From contig NZ_PJRT01000010.1 of NCBI RefSeq assembly GCF_002858935.1, positions 124,001 to 188,000 on the forward strand: DNA of 64,000 nt, read 5' to 3'. This document shows positions 37,739 through 46,486 of the stretch, piece after piece. The stretch's first letter is position 1; each line of letters starts with the position of its first letter. A program made the translations under genes and the position numbers. The notes below the pieces were generated by a model, which was given only the letters and a program-made list of their open reading frames with translations, did no database searches and was not told where the DNA came from. This DNA comes from Pantoea endophytica. Its GTDB lineage: Bacteria > Pseudomonadota > Gammaproteobacteria > Enterobacterales > Enterobacteriaceae.

Positions 37739-39042
37739 GATAAACTCTCTTTACTGTCTGAGGTTTTGATATTGTTAAATAACAGCCATAGTTTCCTGGG
37801 ATTGATAAAAATTTGATGAATACGCATTACGGGTTGAGCAGGGAAAAAGTAATTAAGCAGGGAGAAAGATAAAAACTCGGTTAATACCACGCTCATGGCC
37901 GCGCCATTTAAACCGAAATAAGGAACCAACAATAAAGAGGAGGCCACGCAAATTAATAACACCACGAAGGTTTTCTTCACTAAATAGCGATATCCGTTGT
38001 ACTTAATAATGAAACGATCCATCACGCTGCTTAGCACCGCGCACATCGCACCCACGCTGAGTAACAGCGTTGGCGCTACCGCATCGAGATACTCCGCACC
38101 GTAAAAGTCACGGATAAACCATCCGGACAATAACCAAATCGCCAGAATCACCAACGACGAGACACCTATCACCAGCAGATGTAATTTCTGCGCTTTGATA
38201 ATCGATTGCCGATCGTCACGTTCGGCAAAGAACGCCGGGAAAAAGGAAGCCAGCAAGGCATTGGGTAAAAATACCCACGCGGTGGCGAGCGTCAGCGCGA
38301 CAGAGAAAATCCCCGCCTCTTTCACGCCAAGGAAATACGACACGCTGATTTGGTTAACGCGGGTATAAATCGCCACCGCAATCACGGAAAACACCAGAGA
38401 AATACCGGACGCCACCATATAGCGGGAATATTTCTTCATCTGGCGCAGTGCCGGAATCGGTACCTGACGATGGTATTTCAGGAATATCGTCAGTTTGATG
38501 GCAAAAGGAATAAAGGTCGCCAGTACGATCGGAATCGACAACAGTTGCGGATCCAAACCGTAATACGAAATAAAGAAGCGCACGGTTAAACTGATCGCCA
38601 GCCCCGCCAGATTGGCGATGACATTCAGGCGCGCATTAAGCATCGCCTCGTTGTAGATATTGACCAGATCAAGCGAAGAAAACAGACAGGCAATCGCCGC
38701 TGCGCAGACAAATACCCGCGCTTCAGCACTCCACTCTTCGCCCATAATCAGCATGCCGCTGGCTGCCAGAACGCCGTAAATCACTAACACCAGCAAAAAG
38801 GTCGCCATCATTAAGCGCATGCCGGAGTGATGATTTTGCGATAAGCGTTTCAGCAGAATCACATCGCTGCCCATCAGCGCGATGCTTTGGATGAACTGAA
38901 ATACCAGCATCGAAATCGAGATAATGCCGAAGGTGGTGGGCCCCACATATTTCGCCACATAAGAGGTGACAAATATCAGGCCGAACACCGCAATCAGCTT
39001 TTCAGCGATCATCCATAGGGAATTTTTTAATTTATCTTTCAC
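37735..39042 (-). CDS. wzx: Wzx-type polysaccharide flippase
   Basis: 435 residues with about 12 membrane helices, of the MOP/polysaccharide-export superfamily. It starts KDKLKNSLWMIAEKLIAVFG and has the family-like VAKYVGPTTFGIISISMLVF and SGISLVFSVIAVAIYTRVNQ. Such proteins flip lipid-linked repeat units across the inner membrane. The neighbours on both sides are glycosyltransferases, and a JUMPstart/ops site precedes the operon, so exopolysaccharide or O-antigen modification is the likely role. Confidence 0.88.
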   Translation of the reverse strand: MKDKLKNSLWMIAEKLIAVFGLIFVTSYVAKYVGPTTFGIISISMLVFQFIQSIALMGSDVILLKRLSQNHHSGMRLMMATFLLVLVIYGVLAASGMLIMGEEWSAEARVFVCAAAIACLFSSLDLVNIYNEAMLNARLNVIANLAGLAISLTVRFFISYYGLDPQLLSIPIVLATFIPFAIKLTIFLKYHRQVPIPALRQMKKYSRYMVASGISLVFSVIAVAIYTRVNQISVSYFLGVKEAGIFSVALTLATAWVFLPNALLASFFPAFFAERDDRQSIIKAQKLHLLVIGVSSLVILAIWLLSGWFIRDFYGAEYLDAVAPTLLLSVGAMCAVLSSVMDRFIIKYNGYRYLVKKTFVVLLICVASSLLLVPYFGLNGAAMSVVLTEFLSFSLLNYFFPAQPVMRIHQIFINPRKLWLLFNNIKTSDSKESLS

Positions 39043-39058
39043 AACTCAACCTCAGCGT

Positions 39059-40036
39059 TTATTTCTGTGCCAGGCGGCGCAGACGCGATACCAGTCGTGG
39101 ACTGACAAAAAACAGCGCAAAGTACAGGCTCCACGGATTGAGCATCAATCCTGATGTGAAATAGGACTTGAAGCTGCGACGGTAGAGCGAAATATATTCA
39201 TCAATAAAGGCGCGGCTGAATCCGTCGCTGTGCAGCGCTTTATAGATATAAGACGAGGTCACTTTTAAATAGAGATGGTAATAACAGCGGCTATGCTGCG
39301 CGGATAAAAACGCCTGCATGCCATTAAACGAACGCGCAAAGGAGAAATGCTTTTCGCGTAACGCCGATCGCGTGGCGGAGTTGGTGGATTCCACATAGTA
39401 ATAAACCACCTGCTGGGTGAAGATCACCTGACGATCCTGTTGCAGGTGCAGGTAATTGACCACAAACAGCAGATCTTCGAAGTTATAAATCTCCTCGTTG
39501 AAGGTGAGCTGATGCTGACGAATCACATCACCACGAAACACCTTGTCGCAGATGCCGTGACGCGGATTGAAATAGAGCAGATCGTTAATCGCCGCCGAAG
39601 CGGTCAGCTGGCGCGCGTCACTGCTGTTGGCCGGGAAATCGAGCGGATCGCCTTGCGGCGTGAAGTGCTGCGATTCCCCACCCACCATGGCGATGTTGTT
39701 TTGCATCAGCCGCACATAGGTGGCAAACGCGCTGGCCGGCAGAAAATCATCGGCGTCTAAAAAGCACAGCAGTTTGCCGCGCGAGGCGCGAATGCCCTGA
39801 TTGCGCGCCGACGAAACGCCGCCGTTGGTTTTGTCGATAATGTGAAAATGTGGGTAGTGGGCGTAATTCTGTAATATCGCGAGCGAGTTATCGCTGGAGC
39901 CGTCATTAATAAATATCGCTTCAAAACGGCTTTCTTCCTGCTGTAGCAGGCTGTCAATGCATCGCTCCAGATACGCCGCGGCGTTATACACCGGCACGAT
40001 GACGCTGATCAAAACGTCGTTAACGGGATTTTGCAT
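39059..40036 (-). CDS. family 2 glycosyltransferase
   Basis: 325 residues. LISVIVPVYNAAAYLERCID, FEAIFINDGSSDNSLAILQ and LLCFLDADDFLPAS are the nucleotide-sugar and metal sites of the GT-A fold; NGGVSSARNQGIRASRG is also typical. First gene of the operon. The ATG at 40036 follows AGAGGTTAT; an open frame to 40138 lacks a ribosome site. It resembles the other glycosyltransferase at 36743..37738 in the first 110 residues, but the rest differs, so they likely add different sugars. Confidence 0.88.
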   Translation of the reverse strand: MQNPVNDVLISVIVPVYNAAAYLERCIDSLLQQEESRFEAIFINDGSSDNSLAILQNYAHYPHFHIIDKTNGGVSSARNQGIRASRGKLLCFLDADDFLPASAFATYVRLMQNNIAMVGGESQHFTPQGDPLDFPANSSDARQLTASAAINDLLYFNPRHGICDKVFRGDVIRQHQLTFNEEIYNFEDLLFVVNYLHLQQDRQVIFTQQVVYYYVESTNSATRSALREKHFSFARSFNGMQAFLSAQHSRCYYHLYLKVTSSYIYKALHSDGFSRAFIDEYISLYRRSFKSYFTSGLMLNPWSLYFALFFVSPRLVSRLRRLAQK

Positions 40037-40272
40037 ATAACCTCTGGACTCTGTCGGAGTAAAAGTTGCGGACGGAAAAAGTATTCGCTGAACATTGCAG
40101 TGATTAACAGTGCACGTTGCTTGCGCCCGGCTTAACATTTATTGCCTGTCTATTTCAGAGTTTCCTCAGGTCAAATAAAACTGGCCTTTAATTCTCTGTA
40201 AAAAGATCGCTAAATAAGATAATCGCCAAATAAACCGTGCAGATTTATTCTGCTTTCGTCAGGTAAAACAGG

Positions 40273-40303
40273 CAGGCTACCGCCCCAGGCTTGCAGCTAC
40301 CTG
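40273..40303 (-). promoter_or_regulatory. JUMPstart / ops element
   Basis: On the minus strand the DNA reads CAGGTAGCTGCAAGCCTGGG followed by GCGGTAGCCTG. This matches the JUMPstart consensus of polysaccharide operons and contains the ops core GGCGGTAG-C-x-T. At ops RNA polymerase pauses and recruits RfaH, which suppresses termination in long envelope operons. The site is about 240 bp before the first glycosyltransferase. Confidence 0.8.
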
Positions 40304-41058
40304 TTTACTGACTACGCATAAACCCACTTTTCAGGCATAAAAAGGCTGCGCTGCGCTCGCGAGAGTTCAGTTAATTTTCAGCCAGTTACGTTTTATCTTG
40401 CGGTGATTTGGCTTAATGGCGTCACCACGTCATTCACGGCGTACTTAAATTAAATTTTTATCTGTCTGGTAATGAGCGAAAAAAACGCTGACGTTTTTAT
40501 CGCGCTCATCACCAAAAAAAGAAATGCCGACCGGGGCTGAGTAGGTGCATCAACAGACGGGCCTTCTCAACGAACGTCACGACATTAACGATATTTGCTG
40601 TGTGCCCTGCACTTTTATTACTTCGGCGCGTCTTTTGCGTTCCGATGAGTGCAAGTGGCGTTAATTCAGTGCGGCGTTTGCGGTCGCACTGCAACGGGCT
40701 TAATGCCCAAAATTTGCGATCTAATTCAAAACTTTTCCCGGCATTCTCACCACTCCGGGTTATAAGGTCAATGGTTGCCAGGCCAAACCGGAATTTACTC
40801 AGAGAAAGGCTGGATTAAATAATGGCGCATAGATTAGCCGTGGTGAATTGATTTTTTGCTGATTGATTAGCGCCACAGCAGGCGAATACCAGGAATAAGA
40901 TGGGAATATCGCTGACATGGTGCCAACAGTAACCAGCGCCTAAGCCGCGCCGGGATTGAAGCCAGCTCACAACTCTGAAGATAGCGTGTCACGGCACGCA
41001 TTTTCGCGTGCTAGTCTCCAGCCATGCCTCTCTCCAGTTTCTCTTTACTGCAGGTTGT
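40304..41058. other. long intergenic region without a convincing gene
   Basis: About 755 bp between the JUMPstart site and the sensor kinase. Short open frames exist (for example 40600..40818 on the plus strand) but lack ribosome sites and protein-like composition. TGGGAATATCGC at 40901 resembles part of an RcsAB box, too weakly to call. The stretch could hold the polysaccharide promoter, the kinase promoter, or a decayed gene. Confidence 0.5.
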
Positions 41059-42699
41059 ATGAAACGCAGATTATCTTTCCAGGTAAAACTCTTCCTGTCG
41101 CTGGTGCTGTTTTCCTGCCTGCTACTCGCCCTGCTGGGCACCATTCTGTTTCATTTTATCGATCGCCAACTGCATCACGATTTGGGACAGCGCGCGCGGG
41201 TGCAGGCCAGTGAAATTGCGCTGATGCCCGGCCTGGCGGAGAAAGTAGCGCGCCGTGATATCGCTGGCATCGCCGCGCTGATTCAGCCGCTGCGCAACCA
41301 AAGCGATGCCAGCTATATCGTGATTGGCGACACGCAAGAACACCATCTCTACCACTCGGAATCACCGGAGCGCCTCAATTTACCGATGATTGGCGGCGAC
41401 AATGCCGAGGTGCTGCAGGGCAAAACCATTATTTCGGTGCGCAAAGGCGGCATCGGCGTGTCGCTGCGCAGCAAGGCGCCAATCTTAAATGCCCAGCATC
41501 AGGTGATTGGCATTGTCTCGGTGGGTTATCTCACTTCCTATATTGCCAATATCAACGTTAGCCTGCTGTGGCAGGCCAGTTTGTATGGCGTGGCGCTGCT
41601 GTTGCTGCTGTTTATTTTTTCCTGGATGTTTAGTCGCAACCTGAAAAAACAGATGTTCTGGCTGGAGCCGAAGGATATCGCCCTGCTGGTGCTGCAACAA
41701 AAAGCGCTGCTGGAAGCGATGTATGAAGGCGTGTTTGCGGTCAACGCGGAGCGGCAGCTGATTCTCATCAACCGCGCCGCACGCGAGTTGCTGGATATTC
41801 AGCAGAGTGAGAGTGAACTGCTGGGAAAACCGCTGGATGCAGTGTTGCAGATTCCTGCGGCGTTTTTGCGCCAGCATGAGGTGAAAACCCACGATCACGT
41901 TACCGTGCTCAATCAGCGTCAGGTGATCGTTAACCGGGTGGCAATCGAGCTGGAACCCGGCGAGCCTGGCGGCTGGGTATGCAGCTTCCGTGATAAAAAC
42001 GACATCAATACGTTGAGCAGCCAGCTGAGCCAGGTGAAACGCTATGCGGATAATTTACGCATCATGCGTCATGAACAGCTGAACTGGACCGCCACGCTGG
42101 TCGGCCTGTTACAGATGCAGCGTTACGACGACGCGATGCGCTACATCCACGCGCAATCAGCTGGCGCGCAGCAGGTGCTGGATTTTGTCTCGGCGCGCTT
42201 CACCTCACCCGCGCTCTGTGGGCTGCTGCTGGGGAAATATGTCAGTGCGCGGGAAAAAGGCGTGGAGCTGAAATTTGATCCGGCCTGCCAGCTGAGCCGC
42301 ATTCCTGCCGCGCTGAGTGAAACGGCGTTGATGTCGGTGATCGGTAATCTGCTGGATAACGCCGTCGACGCCACGCTCAATGTCACAACGCCCGCCGCCC
42401 CGATAGAATTGTATATTTCTGGCCGTAATCAGGAGCTGTTAATCGAAGTGGCCGATCAGGGTTGCGGCATCGATGACAGCATTAAACCGCATCTGTTTGA
42501 GCAAGGCGTCACCAGCAAGCCGTCCAGCAACGACGATATGTTCGGTACTGAGCACGGCATCGGCCTCTATCTGGCGGCAGGTTATGTACAGCAGGCGGGC
42601 GGCAGCATTGAGATCAGCGACAACTCACCGCAGGGCACCATCTTCTCGGTGTTTATTCCGTTCCAGCCCGCCGCATTAACAGGACTTTCCCATGAATAA
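41059..42699 (+). CDS. CitA/DcuS/DpiB-type sensor histidine kinase
   Basis: 546 residues. Membrane helix 1 (VKLFLSLVLFSCLLLALLG), a periplasmic PAS-like (PDC) sensor of about 130 residues, helix 2 (LYGVALLLLLFIFSWMF), a cytoplasmic PAS domain, then the kinase. The phospho-acceptor His is in MRHEQLNWTATLVGLL, matching the RHExxN pattern of DcuS/CitA. ATP-binding boxes: NLLDNAVDATL, VADQGCGID, GTEHGIGLYL. This group senses di- and tricarboxylates. It overlaps the response regulator gene by 8 bp. Confidence 0.9.
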   Translation: MKRRLSFQVKLFLSLVLFSCLLLALLGTILFHFIDRQLHHDLGQRARVQASEIALMPGLAEKVARRDIAGIAALIQPLRNQSDASYIVIGDTQEHHLYHSESPERLNLPMIGGDNAEVLQGKTIISVRKGGIGVSLRSKAPILNAQHQVIGIVSVGYLTSYIANINVSLLWQASLYGVALLLLLFIFSWMFSRNLKKQMFWLEPKDIALLVLQQKALLEAMYEGVFAVNAERQLILINRAARELLDIQQSESELLGKPLDAVLQIPAAFLRQHEVKTHDHVTVLNQRQVIVNRVAIELEPGEPGGWVCSFRDKNDINTLSSQLSQVKRYADNLRIMRHEQLNWTATLVGLLQMQRYDDAMRYIHAQSAGAQQVLDFVSARFTSPALCGLLLGKYVSAREKGVELKFDPACQLSRIPAALSETALMSVIGNLLDNAVDATLNVTTPAAPIELYISGRNQELLIEVADQGCGIDDSIKPHLFEQGVTSKPSSNDDMFGTEHGIGLYLAAGYVQQAGGSIEISDNSPQGTIFSVFIPFQPAALTGLSHE

Positions 42700-43384
42700 T
42701 GCTAAGCCGCTTGATGTGGTGATTGTGGAAGATGAGCCGCATCTGGCCGATCTGCATCGTGAATATATTGAGCAGAACTTTCATCTGCGCGTGGTCGGCA
42801 TTGCCGCCACGCTAGCGCAGGCGCGCGCGCTGATTGCCGCGCATCAGCCACGCCTGCTGCTGCTCGACAACTATTTGCCGGATGGTCAGGGCGTAACCTT
42901 GATTGACGATCCGCTGCTGAAGCGTTTTGAGTGCTCAGTGATTTTCATCACCGCCGCCAGCGACATGCAAACCTGTAGCCACGCGATGCGCAGCGGCGCC
43001 TTTGACTACCTGCTGAAACCGGTGTTTTTCCATCGCCTGCGCGCGTCGCTGGAGCGCTTCATGCTGCTGGTGCAGACCCTGCGCCAGATGAAGAATGTCG
43101 ATCAACAGGCGCTGGATAAGCTGTTCAACCTGCCAGCCAGTGACGCGCCTGCCGCGCCATCCACCAAAGGCATTGAGTCGATTACGCTGGAACGGGTGAA
43201 AGGCTTTTTTGACGCAGCACCGCACAGCAGCTGGTCGGTTGAACAGGTGGTAGAAAACATCGGCATCAGCAAAACCACCGGCCGCCGCTACCTCGAATAT
43301 TGCGTGGAGATCGGATTTATTGGCGTCGAGATGCAGTACGGCAACATCGGCCACCCGCGACGGCTGTACCGCAAAATCCTGTGA
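42692..43384 (+). CDS. CitB/DcuR/DpiA-type response regulator
   Basis: 230 residues. The receiver domain begins VVIVEDEPHLADLHREYI with the phospho-acceptor Asp in LLLLDNYLPDGQGV and the conserved Lys in DYLLKPVFFH. The C-terminal helix-turn-helix (WSVEQVVENIGISKTTGRRY) is of the CitB/DcuR type. With the kinase it should switch on carboxylate uptake genes; the ABC importer downstream in the same direction is the evident target. Confidence 0.9.
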   Translation: MNNAKPLDVVIVEDEPHLADLHREYIEQNFHLRVVGIAATLAQARALIAAHQPRLLLLDNYLPDGQGVTLIDDPLLKRFECSVIFITAASDMQTCSHAMRSGAFDYLLKPVFFHRLRASLERFMLLVQTLRQMKNVDQQALDKLFNLPASDAPAAPSTKGIESITLERVKGFFDAAPHSSWSVEQVVENIGISKTTGRRYLEYCVEIGFIGVEMQYGNIGHPRRLYRKIL

Positions 43385-43554
43385 TCTTGCGCAAATCCCG
43401 CGCGCGGCCACTTGCGGTTTTTATGGTGTTAATTGCCTAAACGACGCCAACAATCACACTTCGTGAAGATAACAATCCGTCACCTCTTGTGTGGAAAAGG
43501 CGATCGGCTATGTTGACCTTTAGTTCCTCAAATGTAACTAAAAGGTTAACTATA

Positions 43555-44643
43555 ATGTCGAACATTTTCCCTCTGTCTCTGATTGCCGCCACTGTGTTTG
43601 TTTCCATGTCAGCCGTAGCGGCTCCGCCGCAAGGTTACCCTTCGGACTACCAAAGCGTGATTGATGCCGCCACCAAAGAGGGCAAAGTGGTGGTCTACTC
43701 CACCACCGACATCAAAGCCGCCGGACCGCTGGTCAAAGGCTTTGAGGCCACTTATCCCGGCATCAAAGTTGAATATAACGATATGAACAGCACCGAGCTG
43801 TACAACCGTTTTATCAGTGAACAAGCCTCGGGTGGCACCAGCGGCGATGTGGTGTGGAGCTCCTCAATGGATACCGGCCTGAAGCTGGCGACCGACTACG
43901 CGCAGGAGTACAAATCTCCTGAACTGGCGCAGCTGCCGACGTGGGCGGTGTGGAATAACAAGGCGTACGGCACCACCTACGAACCGGTGGTCTTTATCTA
44001 CAACAAGCGCATGATCCCGGCCGGTGACGTGCCCGATTCGCACGCTGCGTTAGCCAAGCTGATCGCCAGCCAGACCGACAAATTCAAGAGCAAAGTCACC
44101 ACCTACGATATTGAGAAATCGGGCCTCGGCTTCATGCTCTCAGTACAGGATGCCAAAGCCGACCCCAACTACTTCAAAACCCTGGCCGACGTGGCGAAAG
44201 GCGGTTTAGCCGTGCAGTCTTCCACCGGCACCATGATGGAAAGGGTTTCATCCGGCGAAAACCTGATTGGCTTTAACATTTTGGGTTCTTACGCCGAAGC
44301 GCGCGCCAAAACCGATCCGTCGCTGGGCATCGCTTATCCGAAGGATTACACGCTGGTGCTGTCACGCGTCTCGTTCATCAGCCAGCAAGCGCAACACAGC
44401 CATGCGGCTAAGCTGTGGCTCGATTACGTGCTGTCTGAAAAAGGGCAAAGCATTTTGGCCAATCAGGCCGACATCCCTTCCCTGCGCAACGATATTGAAG
44501 GCAAAAATGACATTGATGGCCTGACCAAAATGTTAGGTAACGCGCTGAAACCGATCCCGGTTGATGAAAGCCTGCTGGAATATCTGCAACCGAAAAAACG
44601 TCTGGATTACATCAAACAGTGGCGCACAGCCGCCGGTAAATAA
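43555..44643 (+). CDS. ABC importer substrate-binding protein (FbpA/AfuA-like)
   Basis: 362 residues. Signal peptide MSNIFPLSLIAATVFVSMSA-VAA. The body is an iron(III)/organophosphate-type binding protein: KEGKVVVYSTTDIKAAGPLV, GGTSGDVVWSSSMDTG, and a late VLSRVSFISQQAQHSHAAKL. Ferric-binding relatives use a tandem Tyr pair late in the protein; here the corresponding stretch (FNILGSYAEARAK) has a single Tyr, so iron is unlikely as bare cargo. With the CitA-type regulator next door, an organic anion is the better guess. The ATG at 43555 follows AAAAGGTTAACTATA. Confidence 0.82.
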   Translation: MSNIFPLSLIAATVFVSMSAVAAPPQGYPSDYQSVIDAATKEGKVVVYSTTDIKAAGPLVKGFEATYPGIKVEYNDMNSTELYNRFISEQASGGTSGDVVWSSSMDTGLKLATDYAQEYKSPELAQLPTWAVWNNKAYGTTYEPVVFIYNKRMIPAGDVPDSHAALAKLIASQTDKFKSKVTTYDIEKSGLGFMLSVQDAKADPNYFKTLADVAKGGLAVQSSTGTMMERVSSGENLIGFNILGSYAEARAKTDPSLGIAYPKDYTLVLSRVSFISQQAQHSHAAKLWLDYVLSEKGQSILANQADIPSLRNDIEGKNDIDGLTKMLGNALKPIPVDESLLEYLQPKKRLDYIKQWRTAAGK

Positions 44644-44716
44644 CGGCAGTACCGAAGCGCGGCCGCTGCGTCGCGCTTCTCTTTCTGTTATCTGATTCGC
44701 CATTCAGGGTCTCAAT

Positions 44717-46486
44717 ATGCGTGCATTGCAGAGAAAGTGGCAAAGCCTGCCGCGCGGCGTTGTGGTGCTGATAACCGCGCTGGTTATCTACGTTCCGCTG
44801 TCGTTTATCGTCATACAAAGTTTCTTGTCCGCCCCGTTCTTTTCGCCGTCGAAAGCGTGGAGCCTCGAGTCGTTTGAATTTATTTTCACCGATCCCGACT
44901 TCTATAAAGCGCTGCGCAGCGGATTTATTCTCGCCTTCGGGCTGGTGATCATCGCCATTCCGCTGGGCGGTATTCTGGCGTTTCTGATGGTGCGCACCGA
45001 TCTGCCCGGCCGACGCATCATTGAGCCGCTGATCCTCGTGCCAATTTTTGTCTCGCCGATGGTACTCGGCTTTGGTTACGTGGTGGCGGCGGGCCCGGTG
45101 GGATTCTTCTCGCTGTGGGCACAATCGCTGTTCGGTTTTGTGCCGTGGAATATCTACGACATGTCGAGCATCGTAGTGATCGCCGGGCTAACGCACGTCC
45201 CGCACGCCTATCTGTATATCTCTTCTGCGCTGCGCAGCGTGGGATCGGATGTGGAAGAAGCGGCGCGTATTGCGGGCGCGACACCGCTGCAGGTGATGAC
45301 GGCGGTGAGCTTGCCGATGGTGCGTCCTTCAATGCTGTATGCCACCGTGCTGCTGTTCTTCCTCGGGCTGGAGGTGTTCGGCCTGATGCTGGTGCTGGGC
45401 GATCCCGAAGGCAACATGGTGTTGGCCACCTATCTCTATCAGCTGACTAACAAACTCGGCACGCCTTCTTATCATCTGATGGCTGCCGTGGCGGTGGTGC
45501 TGATCTGTATCACCATCCCGCTGGTGATGCTGCAACGCCGCCTGATGCGCACCGCCAATCGCTTTGTCACCGTAAAAGGCAAAGCCTCGCAGGCGCGTGC
45601 GCTGCCGCTGGGCAAATGGCGTTGGGTGGCGGGCGCGGTTGTCGCCTTCTGGCTGACGGTGACCATTGGCGTGCCGCTGCTGGGCGTGGTGCTGCGTGCG
45701 TTTATCTCAAACTGGGGCGTTGGCGTCTCAATCTGGGATGAGCTGTCGATCAAAACTTTCCAGACCATCTGGGCGCAGCCTAACCTGCTGCGCGCCATCG
45801 TCAACTCGATGGCGATTGGGGTAATTGGCGGCGCGCTGGCGGTGGTGTGTTACCTGTTTATCGGCATCGCCATGCACCGCAAACCCGATAACACCACGCG
45901 CTTTCTCGACTACAGCGTGCTGGTACCGCGTGCGGTGCCGGGCTTGCTAGCCGGCCTGGCGTTTCTCTGGGTGTTCCTGTTCCTGCCGATGTGGCTGGAT
46001 AACTCGCTCAAATCGGGCTGGCTGTCTGATTTCGTCTGGTCGCAGTGGCTGCGCGATAACCTGATCGTCTGGCTGCGGTCACTGCGCAGCACCATCTTCA
46101 GCGTCTGGCTGGCGTATACCGTGGTGTGGATGGCGTATGGCCTGCGTCTGATCTCGTCCACGCTGCTGCAGGTCGGGCCGGAACTGGAAGAGGCGGCGCG
46201 CAGCACCGGCGCCACGCGCGGACAGATCACGCGTCACGTCACTATTCCGTTATCCCGTTACGGCCTGATTGGCTCATGGCTGCTGATGTTCCTGATTTTC
46301 GAGCGCGAATATTCCACCGGCGTGTACCTGCTTTCGCCCGGCACGGAAACCATCGGCTCCATGCTGGTTTCCCTGTGGGCGGCGGGCGCGATAGATATCG
46401 TCGCCGCACTCTCGTTTATTAACATCCTGCTGGTCGTGGTCGGTTTGGGTATTGCCTTGCGATTTGGAGTCAAATTACATGATTGA
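44717..46486 (+). CDS. ABC importer permease, fused double unit
   Basis: 589 residues with about 12 membrane helices in two homologous halves, as in FbpB-type permeases. Each half carries the EAA loop that contacts the ATPase: VEEAARIAGATPLQVMTAVS and LEEAARSTGATRGQITRHVT. It forms the inner-membrane channel for the binding protein at 43555. The stop overlaps the ATPase start by 8 bp. Confidence 0.9.
   Translation: MRALQRKWQSLPRGVVVLITALVIYVPLSFIVIQSFLSAPFFSPSKAWSLESFEFIFTDPDFYKALRSGFILAFGLVIIAIPLGGILAFLMVRTDLPGRRIIEPLILVPIFVSPMVLGFGYVVAAGPVGFFSLWAQSLFGFVPWNIYDMSSIVVIAGLTHVPHAYLYISSALRSVGSDVEEAARIAGATPLQVMTAVSLPMVRPSMLYATVLLFFLGLEVFGLMLVLGDPEGNMVLATYLYQLTNKLGTPSYHLMAAVAVVLICITIPLVMLQRRLMRTANRFVTVKGKASQARALPLGKWRWVAGAVVAFWLTVTIGVPLLGVVLRAFISNWGVGVSIWDELSIKTFQTIWAQPNLLRAIVNSMAIGVIGGALAVVCYLFIGIAMHRKPDNTTRFLDYSVLVPRAVPGLLAGLAFLWVFLFLPMWLDNSLKSGWLSDFVWSQWLRDNLIVWLRSLRSTIFSVWLAYTVVWMAYGLRLISSTLLQVGPELEEAARSTGATRGQITRHVTIPLSRYGLIGSWLLMFLIFEREYSTGVYLLSPGTETIGSMLVSLWAAGAIDIVAALSFINILLVVVGLGIALRFGVKLHD

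Noticed and set aside
40600..40818. Open frame of 72 codons on the plus strand in the long intergenic region
   Set aside because: No ribosome site, no protein-like composition (many Arg/Ser/Asn without pattern), and no homologue I can recall.
40895..40915. RcsAB box before the sensor kinase
   Set aside because: TGGGAATATCGC fits only part of the consensus and its position relative to either divergent gene is unhelpful.
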